Shown: piece by piece, positions 1-9,780 of the stretch
How the letters are laid out: each line of letters begins with the position of its first letter
How positions within the stretch are numbered: position 1 is the first letter of the stretch
Assembly (NCBI GenBank): GCA_012064385.1
Contig: QRDG01001736.1
Location: 108,900-172,899 of the forward strand
Direction of reading: 5' to 3'
Origin: Puccinellia tenuiflora
Taxonomy: Eukaryota; Streptophyta; Magnoliopsida; Poales; Poaceae
DNA: 64,000 bases
Notes under the pieces: model-generated
The model's database searches: none
The model's input: the letters and a program-made list of their open reading frames with translations, nothing else
What the model was told of the DNA's origin: nothing
Translations under genes and position numbers: made by a program

Positions 1-625
1 TTCAGCAATGCTTCGTTACCGAAGGCTCGGTCGATTCTTGCTTTGACATTTGCTTGCCCCTCTTGCCTGTTGTCCCAAGTGTACGGTAAACCCGAGTACC
101 CCAAATCTTGCAATTCACAATCTTCAGTCGCTTCTCGGAAAGCTCTCATTTGCCACTCTTCCCTCCCATGCTCACTAAAATGTTCCAAGGCATACAGTGT
201 CTCATTGAAGTCACCACTGCACAACCAAGGGAGATCTCGGAGCCGATGTAGTCTATGCATCAAAGTCCACGTGTGATGATGATTTTCTCTACGAGACTCG
301 CCGTCACACCCGTGAAACGCCAGGTTGGAGAGGATCCGTCCTTGCACTGTACCACCGCATCAATATGATGCAAACTTGAGCTTTTTATCTCCACGGTAAC
401 AGCTGAAGACCAGAAGAGACCTACTCCTCCACTTAAACCATCACTATCAACAGCAAAGCCTCCAGCAAAACTGAAGGTGCTAATAAGCTTCTCAACTTGT
501 TTCGCCTCAATCTTTGTCTCCATAACAAAGAGCAAGGTGGGATCTAATTGCTTCACAAAACCGCGAAGCTCCCGAACTGTCTGGTGGTTTCCAAGCCCCC
601 GGCAGTTCGCACTTATACAATTCAT
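1..625 (-). pseudogene. LINE (L1 clade) ORF2 5' part, endonuclease domain
   Basis: Minus-strand translation from 625 down gives the start of an exonuclease-endonuclease-phosphatase domain of a plant L1-type retrotransposon. It begins with MNCISANCRGLGN and has the metal-binding VMETK motif and an SGGVGLFW stretch. Near position 290 the frame breaks: the ORF ends after ITRGL, and another frame continues with TWTLMHRL, then LCSGDFNE, LPYTWDN and ARIDRAFGN, which are the standard later endonuclease motifs. The domain runs off the left edge, so reverse transcriptase would lie outside the window. In the parent family the enzyme nicks target DNA for target-primed reverse transcription. The break makes this copy a pseudogene. 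Family identity is confident; the exact frameshift site is not. Confidence 0.85.
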
Positions 626-1590
626 TGATCCCGGCGTGGCTGCATCGCAGCCGACGCTGATGTGCTAGTATTGTTATTCACCAGACGCTTCTTCTTTGGG
701 TCCGGGGTTACCCCCTCCCTACCATTCCTCTGATCCAGCTCCTCCCTCTTATTGCCAGATAACTGTGGGTCATACATTGCCAGATCTCTAACAGGGTTAA
801 GCTCAGTCACCCTCTCATCCTCTGAAAAAGCTTTCGGAGGGAGCTGTAATTTCCGATACACCTGGTTCGGCTTTCGACCACGACCACCCAAGGTCATACC
901 TCGTCCTCTCCCATGCATAATGTTAGTGCGTAAAAGCAAACCCTGTGATGTCTCTTCTGTGTCCAGATCCTCTTGATTGTCAAACCTATCCTCATTGGCG
1001 GCATTATAGTCATCATATCCACCCTCTGCAAAAGGAGGTCCTTTCTTCTTCCTCAAATCATTGGGAGCTCGTAGAAAGGATCCCCAAGGAAGTGCCCCAT
1101 TTGCATCTCTTTCCCCTGGCATTGGGCATCCAATATCCGAGTGCCCAAGTAATCCACAGGAAAAACAAAAATATGGAAGGAACTCATACTGGATGGCATA
1201 CCAAAATGTTTTGTTCAGCTTCTTTGAATCCAGTCCAACCCATCGCATGATAGGCTCCCCCACCTTAATAAAAACTCTTGCACGCAGGTACTGAGCACTG
1301 ACAAGGCCATTTTTATTCACATCCAACTTCACAAACTCGCCTACTCCAGTACTGAGCACTGACTGAGTACTTTCTTTGCAATCTTCTGTTCCCAAACAAC
1401 ATTCAGTTTATTGTAAGGAAGATCAAGTACACGAATCCAAATCAGTAATTTGTCAAACCGAAGCTGAGAAGGACGGCTACGGTTGTCGAAATTCTCCAGC
1501 ACCACCGCAAAACAGTCCACGGTGATCTCTCCCAAATGCGGTCACGATCACGCTCGGATTCAGGAGTAGAAGAACAGACTCAAACATTGA
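622..1590 (-). pseudogene. LINE ORF1: DUF4283 / CCHC zinc-knuckle protein
   Basis: Upstream of the endonuclease ORF on the minus strand lies the typical first ORF of plant L1 elements. The N-terminal part shows RIWERSPWTV (about 1545-1516) and LLIWIRVLDLPYN (about 1450-1410), which are DUF4283 features. After a frame break near 1370 the protein continues with GEFVKLDVNKNG, a zinc knuckle CFSCGLLGHSDIGC (C-X2-C-X4-H-X4-C, intact), and a charged tail. Its stop overlaps the ORF2 start near 622-625, as expected for adjacent ORFs in such elements. In the family ORF1 is an RNA-binding chaperone. At least two frame changes show decay. The 5' end fades at about 1590, just before the dynamin-related gene, so the LINE is probably 5'-truncated. 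Confidence 0.8.
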
Positions 1591-1797
1591 TTTGTCATTT
1601 GTATGTCCCCAGGTGAAACTGAAGATGCATCCGCAATTTAAGATCCATACATTAATTCGCGGCGCGCTCCAATCGATTTGTTACGCCGAGATGAGAACGC
1701 TCGAGACTCCCAACGCTGGCACCCAAATCCCCTCGTCTTCTGAGCTGCTGCGACTGTTCGCCGCCGCCGGCCGCTTCGCCTCCTCGAACAAGATCTG

Positions 1798-1807
1798 TAT
1801 ATATATA
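1798..1807 (+). promoter_or_regulatory. TATA box of dynamin-related gene
   Basis: An uninterrupted TATATATATA lies 45 bp upstream of the chosen ATG (1853). With the usual spacing, transcription would start near 1830, leaving a short 5' leader. This supports the ATG at 1853 over upstream in-frame ATGs, which would lie upstream of the promoter. Confidence 0.6.
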
Positions 1808-1852
1808 GTATACACACCCGGCCATTGTCTCGCTATCACGGCGTGCTCCATC

Positions 1853-2351
1853 ATGGCCAAGCACAAGGCCAAAAGGCTGAAAGCGTCGCACGATGACTCA
1901 GCACCGGCCGGGAGCGACCTCAGCGACGTCGCAGTGAGCGCCATCGCCGAATCCTACAACGAGCAGATACGTCCGCTCCTGGACGCTGTGGACCGCCTGC
2001 GCCACCTCAAGGTCACGCAGGAGGGCATCCAGCTTCCGACTATCGTCGTCGTCGGCGACCAGTCTAGCGGCAAGTCGAGCGTGCTGGAGTCGCTGGCCGG
2101 CATCAGCCTCCCACGCGGCCAGGGCATCTGCACCCGCGTGCCGCTCGTCATGCGGCTCAAGGACGACCCTTCCGCCGAGGGCTCGCAGCCCGTGCTGCAG
2201 CTCGAGTACGGCGGCGGCCGCGTCGTCGCCACCTCGGAGGACAAGGTCGCCGACGCAATCGACGAAGCCACCGCGGAGATCGCCGGGTCCGGCAAGGGCA
2301 TCTCTGACGCCCCCATCACCCTCGTCGTGCGGAAGCGCGGGGTGCCGGACC
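1853..2351 (+). CDS. Dynamin-related GTPase, N-terminal part (truncated by assembly gap)
   Basis: The first 166 residues of a large dynamin-family GTPase, closest in character to plant DRP4-type (Mx-like) proteins; the subfamily is an inference. A charged basic N-terminus is followed by the G1 P-loop GDQSSGKSS at residues 68-76 and the G2/switch I region RGQGICTRVPL with the conserved Thr at about 94. The read stops after RKRGVPD at 166, just before the expected G3 DLPG motif. The next codon contains the N at 2352, and the downstream sequence is unrelated LTR-like DNA, so the truncation is probably an assembly join rather than a true pseudogene. High third-position GC is typical of grass genes. 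Dynamins self-assemble on membranes and use GTP hydrolysis to remodel them. No intron is visible in the part present. Start chosen from the TATA position. Confidence 0.85.
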
Positions 2352-2352
2352 N
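2352..2352. other. Ambiguous base marking a probable collapsed assembly gap
   Basis: A single N lies exactly where homology to a dynamin GTPase domain stops and LTR-like sequence begins. The 39-bp context on either side shows no shared duplication. This looks like a scaffold gap reduced to one N, so features on either side should not be treated as physically joined. Confidence 0.6.
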
Positions 2353-3508
2353 ACTAACCACATGTGGGAGTTCTATGGGCCTCCCCGCAATCTATTACCG
2401 GATCCTCAAACTTGTCCAGGATGCCACAAGTAGTTCGGGTGTTTTAGTAGGTCTTGCGGCACGTGGCGTTAACCGCATGTGGACGGAGGGCAATCGTATG
2501 AGTGTTCCTCCCGACACCGTCCTCGCACCGGTTAGGCCCACCTCGAAGCTTCGGCCGGACTCTCAAGGTGGATCAGTCCTAGCTAGGTGGCTCCCTGGAC
2601 TTGTTTGTATTGAAGGGAAGTATTGCGTCGAACGCTCCACCGGTACACCTCTAAGCGAGTGTTTCGATGCGTGTGGGTTCATTGGTGCATCCCTGCAGGG
2701 TTAAATCTTTTCGAAAAGCCGTGTCCGCGGTTATGGACGACTTGGTGAAATGCGCTGGCTAAAAAGATCATAGACAACTTGCAACCTTATGATGATAATA
2801 ACTTGACTAGTAAGATAGATTACTTGAATAATAATAACTCATAAAACTTGTCCACCGTGTGAGTGCTCGGACTTCTTCCTCGTGGGTTGAGGATACGAGG
2901 GAGTTGTTTTAGGGTGGGTTTGTTTGGTGTGTAGTATAGTTGGCTCCTCATGCGCTCTCTTACCTTGTCTCTGATAGACGAAAGTTGTAGTGTGTCTCTA
3001 TAAGTTGTTAGTGCTGCTTGCCGCCTCAATCGCTAACCCTCTTTCCCCAGAATTCCAGCTTTGATATCTTGTGAGTATTACTTGCCAGTACTGTTTTATA
3101 GTACTGACCCCTTCGGGGCTGCTATTCCAATGCAGCCAACAGGTTTGAAGTGTGACGACGTTAGCTTGGGAATCCCTTCGGCTTGGCCTGGGCAGGGATA
3201 TGGTGCCTTCGTTTATCTTCAGGACTCTTAGTCCAATTTGTTTCTTGTCCGTAGCCGGACGCTACCCGCTTCCGTTGTTATTTGGATCTTTGTATTGTAT
3301 CTTTGCTCTTGAGTCGGTGATTCGTTGTTGTATATATGTTCTTTTGTGGCTTCCATCGAGAACTGTTGTAATGTTATCACAATTCCACCCGCATAACGTG
3401 TGTGTTGCGACGTGCACGTTATGCCTGGTGGGCGTCCTTTAGGATCGTTATTATGCGGATTTGGCGGAAATCGCTAAGTCTGCATAGTACCGATCTTGGG
3501 GCGTTACA
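2353..3508. mobile_element. LTR-like fragment (probably Gypsy-type), 3' end at 3508
   Basis: About 1.16 kb with no credible ORF. It has features of a long grass LTR: a GC-rich first half, a central AT-rich stretch (2790-2840), and an end in GATCTTGGGGCGTTACA, with terminal CA preceded by the GGGGCGT run seen at the ends of many Triticeae Gypsy LTRs. No matching second LTR, primer binding site or target duplication is visible, and the left end is cut at the N. Superfamily is an inference from the terminal sequence only. Confidence 0.4.
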
Positions 3509-3694
3509 GAGGGTGTCCCTCCGTCAACCCAGCCTGCACTTTACCGTGGCGCACCACTATTTTGGTGCGCCACGGGTAATGTCCTACGCGTGGCGCATCT
3601 GTTTCTGGTGCGCCACGGCTATATACTCGTGGCACACCAAAATAGTGGTGTGCCACGGCTAAGTAATCTACCTATAAGCCTTTTCCTAGTAGGC
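3509..3694 (-). mobile_element. CACTA transposon end fragment with palindromic subterminal repeats
   Basis: Two hairpins are built on the motif CCGTGGCGCACC: 3544-3555 pairs with 3564-3575, and a variant with GTGGCACACC lies near 3629-3660. They are followed by ATAAGCCTTTTCCTAGTAG, the reverse complement of the CACTA terminal sequence CTACTAGGAAAAGGCTTAT. The last two bases of the expected CACTA terminus are missing and the sequence abuts the truncated LTR at 3695. This is one end of a CACTA element, without transposase or the opposite terminus. Confidence 0.65.
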
Positions 3695-5266
3695 TAGAAG
3701 ACAACCTCTTTTAAAGGGTGGGGAAAAGTGACCGTTTGAAGGGGTTTTCTTGCCTGCGCAGAGAAGCCGGCCTTGCCGGCTTGGAGGCCGGCCCCAAGAC
3801 CGGCATGGAATATTCACGCATAGGGAGGCCATCATTGGGCCCGGCCTAGGCCGACCTGGCAGTGTTTGGAGGCTGGGCAGGTGCCTGACGCAGCCGTCCT
3901 TGGGGCCGGCCTAGGCTGGCCAAACTGCAGAGAGGCCAGCCTTGAGCCCGGCCTAGGCTGGCCTCGCAGTGGTGGAGGCTGGGTAGGTGCCAGAGGCGGC
4001 CGGCCTTGGCCTTGGCCCCGGCCTTGAGCCCGGTAAGGCTGGCCAAACTGCAAAAACATTCGATATTGAAAACGCAATAACTTTTGTATCCGGACTCCGT
4101 TTTCGATGATCTTGGGCTCGTTGGAATCAGCACAACGAGCACTACAAGATTATGCATAGAAACATCATTGTACAACATGGGAGGGTAAAACCAAATGGGG
4201 AAATGTTAGATCACTCTCTAAATGAATAACCGGTAAACCCCCAAAATAAAAAACGCAATAAGTCTTTCATACGAAATCCGTTTTTGATGAACTTGAGCTT
4301 GTATTGAGGATCAAGACAATCTCTAAAACCTCATCTAGATAAAAGCCACATAAGAATAGGCAATGGAGATTTTGGTATGGGTGGGAAGGTGTGAACCTTT
4401 CCTCACTAGTGAATCGGCAAAATCTCCACCACCGAAAACGCAATAGACGATGCAACGAAATCCGTTTTCGGTGAACTTGGTCTTGTCATGACAAGCACGA
4501 CAAGCACCAAGACCACACCACGATAAGAGCCAAATAAGAACCAATAAAGATGATTGCAAGAATGCAAGGATGCAAAGGTTTGAGCTCTCTATGACCGATA
4601 CACTAAAGCTCACTTGAGAGCCCCTCTTGATAGTACGGTTACCTATCCTAAAACCCGGTCTCCCAACTACACCGCGAGACCGGTAAAATAGAAACCCTAT
4701 CAAGATCATACCTTTGCCTTGCGCATTCCACTTGAGCTAGATGATGATGATCTTGATCTCCTCTCAAGTGGATCACCTTTCTTTGCCTTGCGCATTCCAC
4801 TTGAACTAGATGATGACGATCTTGATATCCTCTCAAGTGGATCACCTTTCTTTGCCTTGCGCAGTCCACTTGAGGTAGATGATGACGATCTTGATCTCCT
4901 CTCAAGTGGATCACCTTTCTTGATTACACTCCGCTCGGTGAAGCCTCGCATATTGCTTCCCCATGCACCAATATGGGAGAGACACTTACGCTCCGTTCGC
5001 TGAAGCCTCGCATATTGCTCCCCCATACACCAATATGGGAGAGACACTCTTTCGCATATCTTCACATGCCCTTATCTTCTATGTTGATCAATTTGCACAT
5101 AGACTTGATCAACATATAATCTTCTTCTTTTAGCCTTGACTCCAACATATGGAGTTCAAGCATTTCTTATGGACCAACACTACAAATATAACTCAAAGCA
5201 CACATTAGTCCATAGAGATTGCCATTAATTACCAAAACAACACATGGGGGCAACCATGCACTTTCA
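3695..5266 (-). repeat. Truncated 3' LTR of the gag-only element
   Basis: Matches 12829-14393 over its length with scattered substitutions. It ends in GCACTTTCA directly before the purine tract complement. It contains a GC-rich block (3770-4055) rich in GGCCGGCCTAGGC-like motifs, a 69-bp tandem triplication at 4713-4919 and a ~60-bp duplication at 4928-5048. The missing outer 1.1 kb was lost at the CACTA junction at 3694/3695. Confidence 0.85.
4713..4919. repeat. 69-bp tandem repeat x3 inside LTR, each unit hairpin-forming
   Basis: Units start at 4713, 4782 and 4851 with TTTGCCTTGCGC. Each contains TCCACTTGAG and, about 26 nt later, its exact complement CTCAAGTGGA, so a transcript of either strand can fold into a row of stem-loops. 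The spacers are built from GATGATGACGATCTTGAT-like sequence. Reading frames across it give artificial Ser- or Asp-rich peptides, which I do not treat as genes. Confidence 0.9.
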
Positions 5267-5280
5267 ATCTCCCCCATTTT
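5267..5280 (-). other. Polypurine tract of the gag-only element
   Basis: On the minus strand this reads AAAATGGGGGAGAT, immediately upstream of the 3' LTR start TGAAAGTGCATGG. Position and composition fit the plus-strand DNA primer site of an LTR retrotransposon. Confidence 0.75.
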
Positions 5281-8200
5281 GGTAATTGATGACAATCCCT
5301 TTTAAGAGGGTTTATATAATGAATATAGCAACCTTGCAAGACAAACAAGCAAGGATGCAAAGCGCATTAAAGGCAAATGCAACAAAAGCATAAAACCCAA
5401 GTTCCCTTAAACCCTCTAAACTTCTCCCCCATTGGCATCGATTGCCGAAATGGGAAGAAAAATTTAGAAAGCCAATATAATATGAATTCCTCCATAAAGT
5501 GTGCATTTCTCAAAATGTGAGTGGAATCAAATGCACATATCCATTGACGAATAATTAGAGGAAATCAAACTATATTGAGGATCCAAAGATTGCAAAAGGA
5601 TGAAATCATTCTAAACATCTCCACAAAGGAGAAAAGCAATCAAAAAGATCCAAGGCGAGAGTTCTAAATAAAAACGGAGAAGCTCCCCAATGTTCATGCA
5701 CTATTGAGGAGTGCACAAATATGGAATCCTTGCTCCCCCAAAATCATCTAGAACACTCACCAAGTGCAAGGATGTAAAAATTAAAGCAAAACAAAGCACT
5801 TGCACTAAAGATGTGGTTGAGCCATAAGGAGATATCAATTTAAAAGAAACTATCAAGAAAGGTCCAACCAAGAGTATGTGTGTGTGACAAGACAATTAAT
5901 TTGGTAAGACACATAGTCTTAACCAAATGGAGATAAGTTATATATCAAGTATTGGCACACACAACTTACAAAGAAGATTTTTCAAAAAGAATATGTTCAT
6001 AAACTCAAGGATACCAATTTTTTTTAAATTCAACATAGGATAGGCCCAACCGAGATAAAAGAAGATTTTTAAAAGGGTATGTTCACAAGCTTAGGGATAC
6101 CAATTGGAAACTAAAACCAATTGAAAATGCCAAAAGCCAGTGAGAGCATTTAGCCAATAAAAATTCAACATGCTCACCATGGTAAGCATGAAGTAAAAAG
6201 ATCCTCAACACATACATGAGTGTGTAAAGATATCAATAAAAATGAGACAATCACTCATGAGACAATTTTGGAGCCACCAAAAAATTATAGATAAAAGCAA
6301 GGTAGCTCAAAAGAATTAGGATACCAACTAAAGGTGACATCTCTCATATGTATAGGTTTCTAAGCAGACAAATCACTGATGATATACATCCACAAAGAAA
6401 CTTGTACATACGAGATGGTTGATAAAGTGGAAACCATGGTAGCCAACAGGGAAGTCATGAATATACAAAAGAGATTATTGCTTAAAAGCATAGCACATAG
6501 CTCAAATTTATCTCATTGTATATAAATGATATTCAAAAATATCAAAGACATCATACAAATCACTATGGGAACAAGAGATAGTTGAGATGCTTTGAGATAG
6601 GCAACAAGTATCACAAAGAAATAATACCAACTGAATAAAAGGTTTTTGCAATTTAATCACAAGTATCATAAAGATACACCAAGTGAAGAAAAATACCAAA
6701 ACCAAAACAATTGCACATAAAAGCTTTCATGCCAAGAAGCAACCTACACAAGGTTGAGACTAGAAAAGTATGCATGAGGTAGATACTTGTTACCGAGATA
6801 CATTGACGATGAAGAAGATGAGAGTTTGTTTATCATCAAAGCTTCACTCCAATAATCACATGGTGAGAACACCTTCCTTATGAATGAGGCAAGCATCCAA
6901 TGTATCTCCATTGTACCTAAAACAAAATTCAAGCACAAAATGGTTCCCAAACTCATTGGGTCCCATAGTAGTTAGATAAACTACAATATATAGGAAACAC
7001 TCCACATAAATATGTGCATATAGATATGAAATTGAATTTCATGCACATCTTAGCCGATTTAGGATTTGGTGGAGTATCCCCTATATATTGGAACTAGAAA
7101 GACTAGCATGCCATAAAATATATATACTAGTACATATGCATGCATAGACTCACGAGAACCAAGAGAGATACAATTTGGAAAAAAACACCAAGTAAACCAA
7201 GAAGAGAGCACACCAAGGTGTGACACAAAAAGGTTGTCCAAATTATATCAAAGTCCAAATGAACACATGATTGAGGAAAAATCAAATCAACAAATGATTG
7301 ATTCCAAAACATATCAACACATGAAGTGAGATATCAATATGAATCAAATCAAACAACACATGAGAGATAAGACACCAATTGAAAATAAGATACCACTAGG
7401 AGAAAAGATACTAAGAATAGGATAATACTTGACCGGAATCAAGTAAAGTAAAATAAAGCAATAAGGTATCAAAACTCTCACAATAAATATCAATTGAAAC
7501 AAATATCTATGGAGGAGATATTAAATCCCAATTAATACCAATTGAAGGTACCAAAGGCAAGGCCAATGAGCATATAAGATAAAAGAAAGAGACATGCTCA
7601 AAGGATTTTCTCATTCTATAGGATAAACGTACAAGAAGAAATGAGAAAGCAAGACTCCCAAGAGAGAGCAAGGTTAAACCAAATAAACCAAACACCCTCT
7701 ACACTTTTCATGATGGCACAAAGCATCAAGAGAAAAAGATTTGTCTTCCATAAACACATACGATAGAAATCAAATGCCAATTGAAAGGATCAAATATTGA
7801 TAGATAGGATAGTGTTCTAAATAAAAAGGAATGCTCCCCCAAGATTCATGCATTATTTTTGATATTTGCATTTGAGTACAAAATACACGCACAAGGGATC
7901 ATTACTCTTCTATTTTATTTGCAACACTAAACACTACCAATGAAAATTAGGATCCATACAAGAGGCAAGGAAGGCAATGGGTGTCAAAATAAATATTTTG
8001 GCAAGAGATGGGGCAGATAAAAGCCAATCCCAATGTAAGGATAATCAAAATTATTCTATCACAAATATAAATATGGATTGTCCAAGGACAATGACCATTT
8101 GGAATTATTTTCCCGGTGATAGAGGTATCAACGAATATTCTCACAAGATAAAACATATGGCAAGAGATAAGAAATAAAACACCATATTTTAATAAAGTTT

Positions 8201-9056
8201 GTTGGTAGTTCCAACTATTCAAACCAACCGGCAAGGCCATGGTTAGAATAATATGGAACAAATTGTTTCTAAAATAATATATGGGAATGCATATTAGAGA
8301 GAAACCATACCAAGCAAACTCACACAAACAAGAGCCAAAGGGTAACCACAAAAGGAAAATTGGAACTTGTTTGAGCAAAGATGCCACATAGGAATAAGAT
8401 AATTTACAATATCAAATCTAAGTGACAAACCTCGAATGTTCACATTTTTGTGGGATTGTAATATGCACATAGCTTATTACTCCCCCATAATGTGATAATT
8501 CATTTTATCTAAGCAAGAGGCAAATAAAACCAACTAGAGAAATTAATGGACATTGTAGAATTTGAATTTCTCATAAATATGACATACCACATAGTAACTA
8601 GATAATATTGAAATATTAATACTAGGTGCTGTGCCTCATGTACACACATTTTTAGGTTAGTGAAGTGCACAAAGCATATCACTCCCCCAAAATGGGATAG
8701 TCCATTAATCTCTCAAAAAGAGCCAATTGAAATCAACACAAGATCCAATAAAGACTCAACACAAAGTTTGCACATATATGGAGCGCACATTAACATACAC
8801 AAACTTGATTGCTCAAGGTAAGTAATAAGCACAACATATACAAACACATGCTAGGAACAAAATAACACATGCAAGGGAGCAAGCAACTTTCAATGTATAT
8901 ATAATTTAAATATAAGTTACCACAAGAAGGAGCATTGGATATTAGATAGATATGTGATAATCCAATTGACTTGGCTAAATGAGATATAACCATGAAGATC
9001 CCTTAATTCTTCAAATGATAGCCAAGTCGCCAATGTCCTCCATCACAACATATTGA
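5281..9056 (-). other. Non-coding AT-rich internal region of the gag-only element
   Basis: About 3.8 kb between the gag tail and the polypurine tract. I see no protease, integrase, reverse transcriptase or RNase H motifs on either strand. The short ORFs present (for example a 146-codon hydrophobic frame at 7947-8387 on the minus strand) look like by-products of T-rich composition. Recurrent phrases such as ACCAATTGAAA and CTCCCCCA occur but no regular array does. This stretch occupies the place of pol in an autonomous element. Confidence 0.65.
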
Positions 9057-9780
9057 TCAAGTTTGACCTTGTTGGTCCCCAACCAAGTTGGGTCCTAAGA
9101 GGTTAGTCACAATAGGCTTGGCAACCCAAATGGTTCTTTTCTTGACACCACTTTGAGTCCCCACATATTTGGCAAACACATTGCCAACCTGACGAGGCTG
9201 GGACTCGGCAAATCCCTGGGTCGAGTACCCCGGGTTGATTGAAGGGGAGAGAGATGAGCGCTGGTGATCACGACGGCTAACAGGCGAGGCGTTTACCCAG
9301 GTTCAGGCTCCCGGAGGATAAAACCCTACTTCCTGCTTGTCTGGTATTGATGTTGAGTGTGGCTACAATGGCGAGATTGCAATCTCGCTAGGGTTTGAGA
9401 TGGCGGCTATCAGCGTGAGCGTGTGCGTTGGCGTTACCCTAGACGAGGGACCCTCCTAGCCTTTATATGGTAGGCTAGGTCTCGGGTGAATGGTGCCGAT
9501 GGCACTTACAGGATGAACGAAGCTGATGACCTAACGTGGACTATCTTGGGCCGCACGTCGTCCTCCTTGGGCCTTCCTTGAGCCCTCGCCATAGGGTTGA
9601 TGGACTTGGCGTGACCCAGGTATCACCATCGTGGGGTAGTCAAAGAGTAACCCCACGACACAACCCTATCCTTCCTAAGAGAATAAACATCATCAATTAT
9701 TATGGGTTGGATAGAGTACCATTAGTGCATGAAGAAGCCAAGTGGCCCTTCTCACGACATAAGTAGCAATATCGACTCTT
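9057..9780 (-). pseudogene. Interrupted C-terminal tail of gag, with second zinc knuckle
   Basis: Past the TAA that ends the main gag ORF, the same frame continues with an intact knuckle CYLCREKGHLASSC (C-X2-C-X4-H-X4-C) near 9769-9728. A shifted frame then carries on through about 9666, and the coding sense resumes beyond the nested solo LTR at 9184, with GTQSGVKKRTIWVAKPIV, to a TGA at 9057-9059. The original gag-type ORF was therefore longer, with two knuckles. It is broken here by one stop, one frame change and one LTR insertion. This is inferred from continuity of coding character; a comparison with other copies would settle it. Confidence 0.6.
9190..9660. mobile_element. Solo LTR, 471 bp, with 5-bp target duplication
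   Basis: Begins TGACGAGG and ends CCACGACA, and is flanked by direct repeats CAACC at 9185-9189 and 9661-9665. Its composition differs from the AT-rich surroundings. It contains a TTTATATGG-like TATA region near 9461 on the plus strand. No internal domain or second LTR is present, so it is what remains after recombination between the LTRs of an element inserted into the gag tail. The family is not recognised. Confidence 0.85.

Noticed and set aside
1592..2704. A single 370-codon ORF through the dynamin gene
   Set aside because: It starts upstream of the TATA box and crosses the N at 2352 into unrelated LTR-like sequence; it is a chimera.
4648..5065. Ser-rich and Asp-rich ORFs in the LTR
   Set aside because: Translations of the 69-bp repeats; the same frames recur in the other LTR at 13769-14192. 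Not genes.
7947..8387. 146-codon hydrophobic frame that might be taken for an envelope-like protein
   Set aside because: T-rich composition produces hydrophobic codons. There is no signal peptide pattern, cysteine framework or preceding pol, so an envelope call is not supported.
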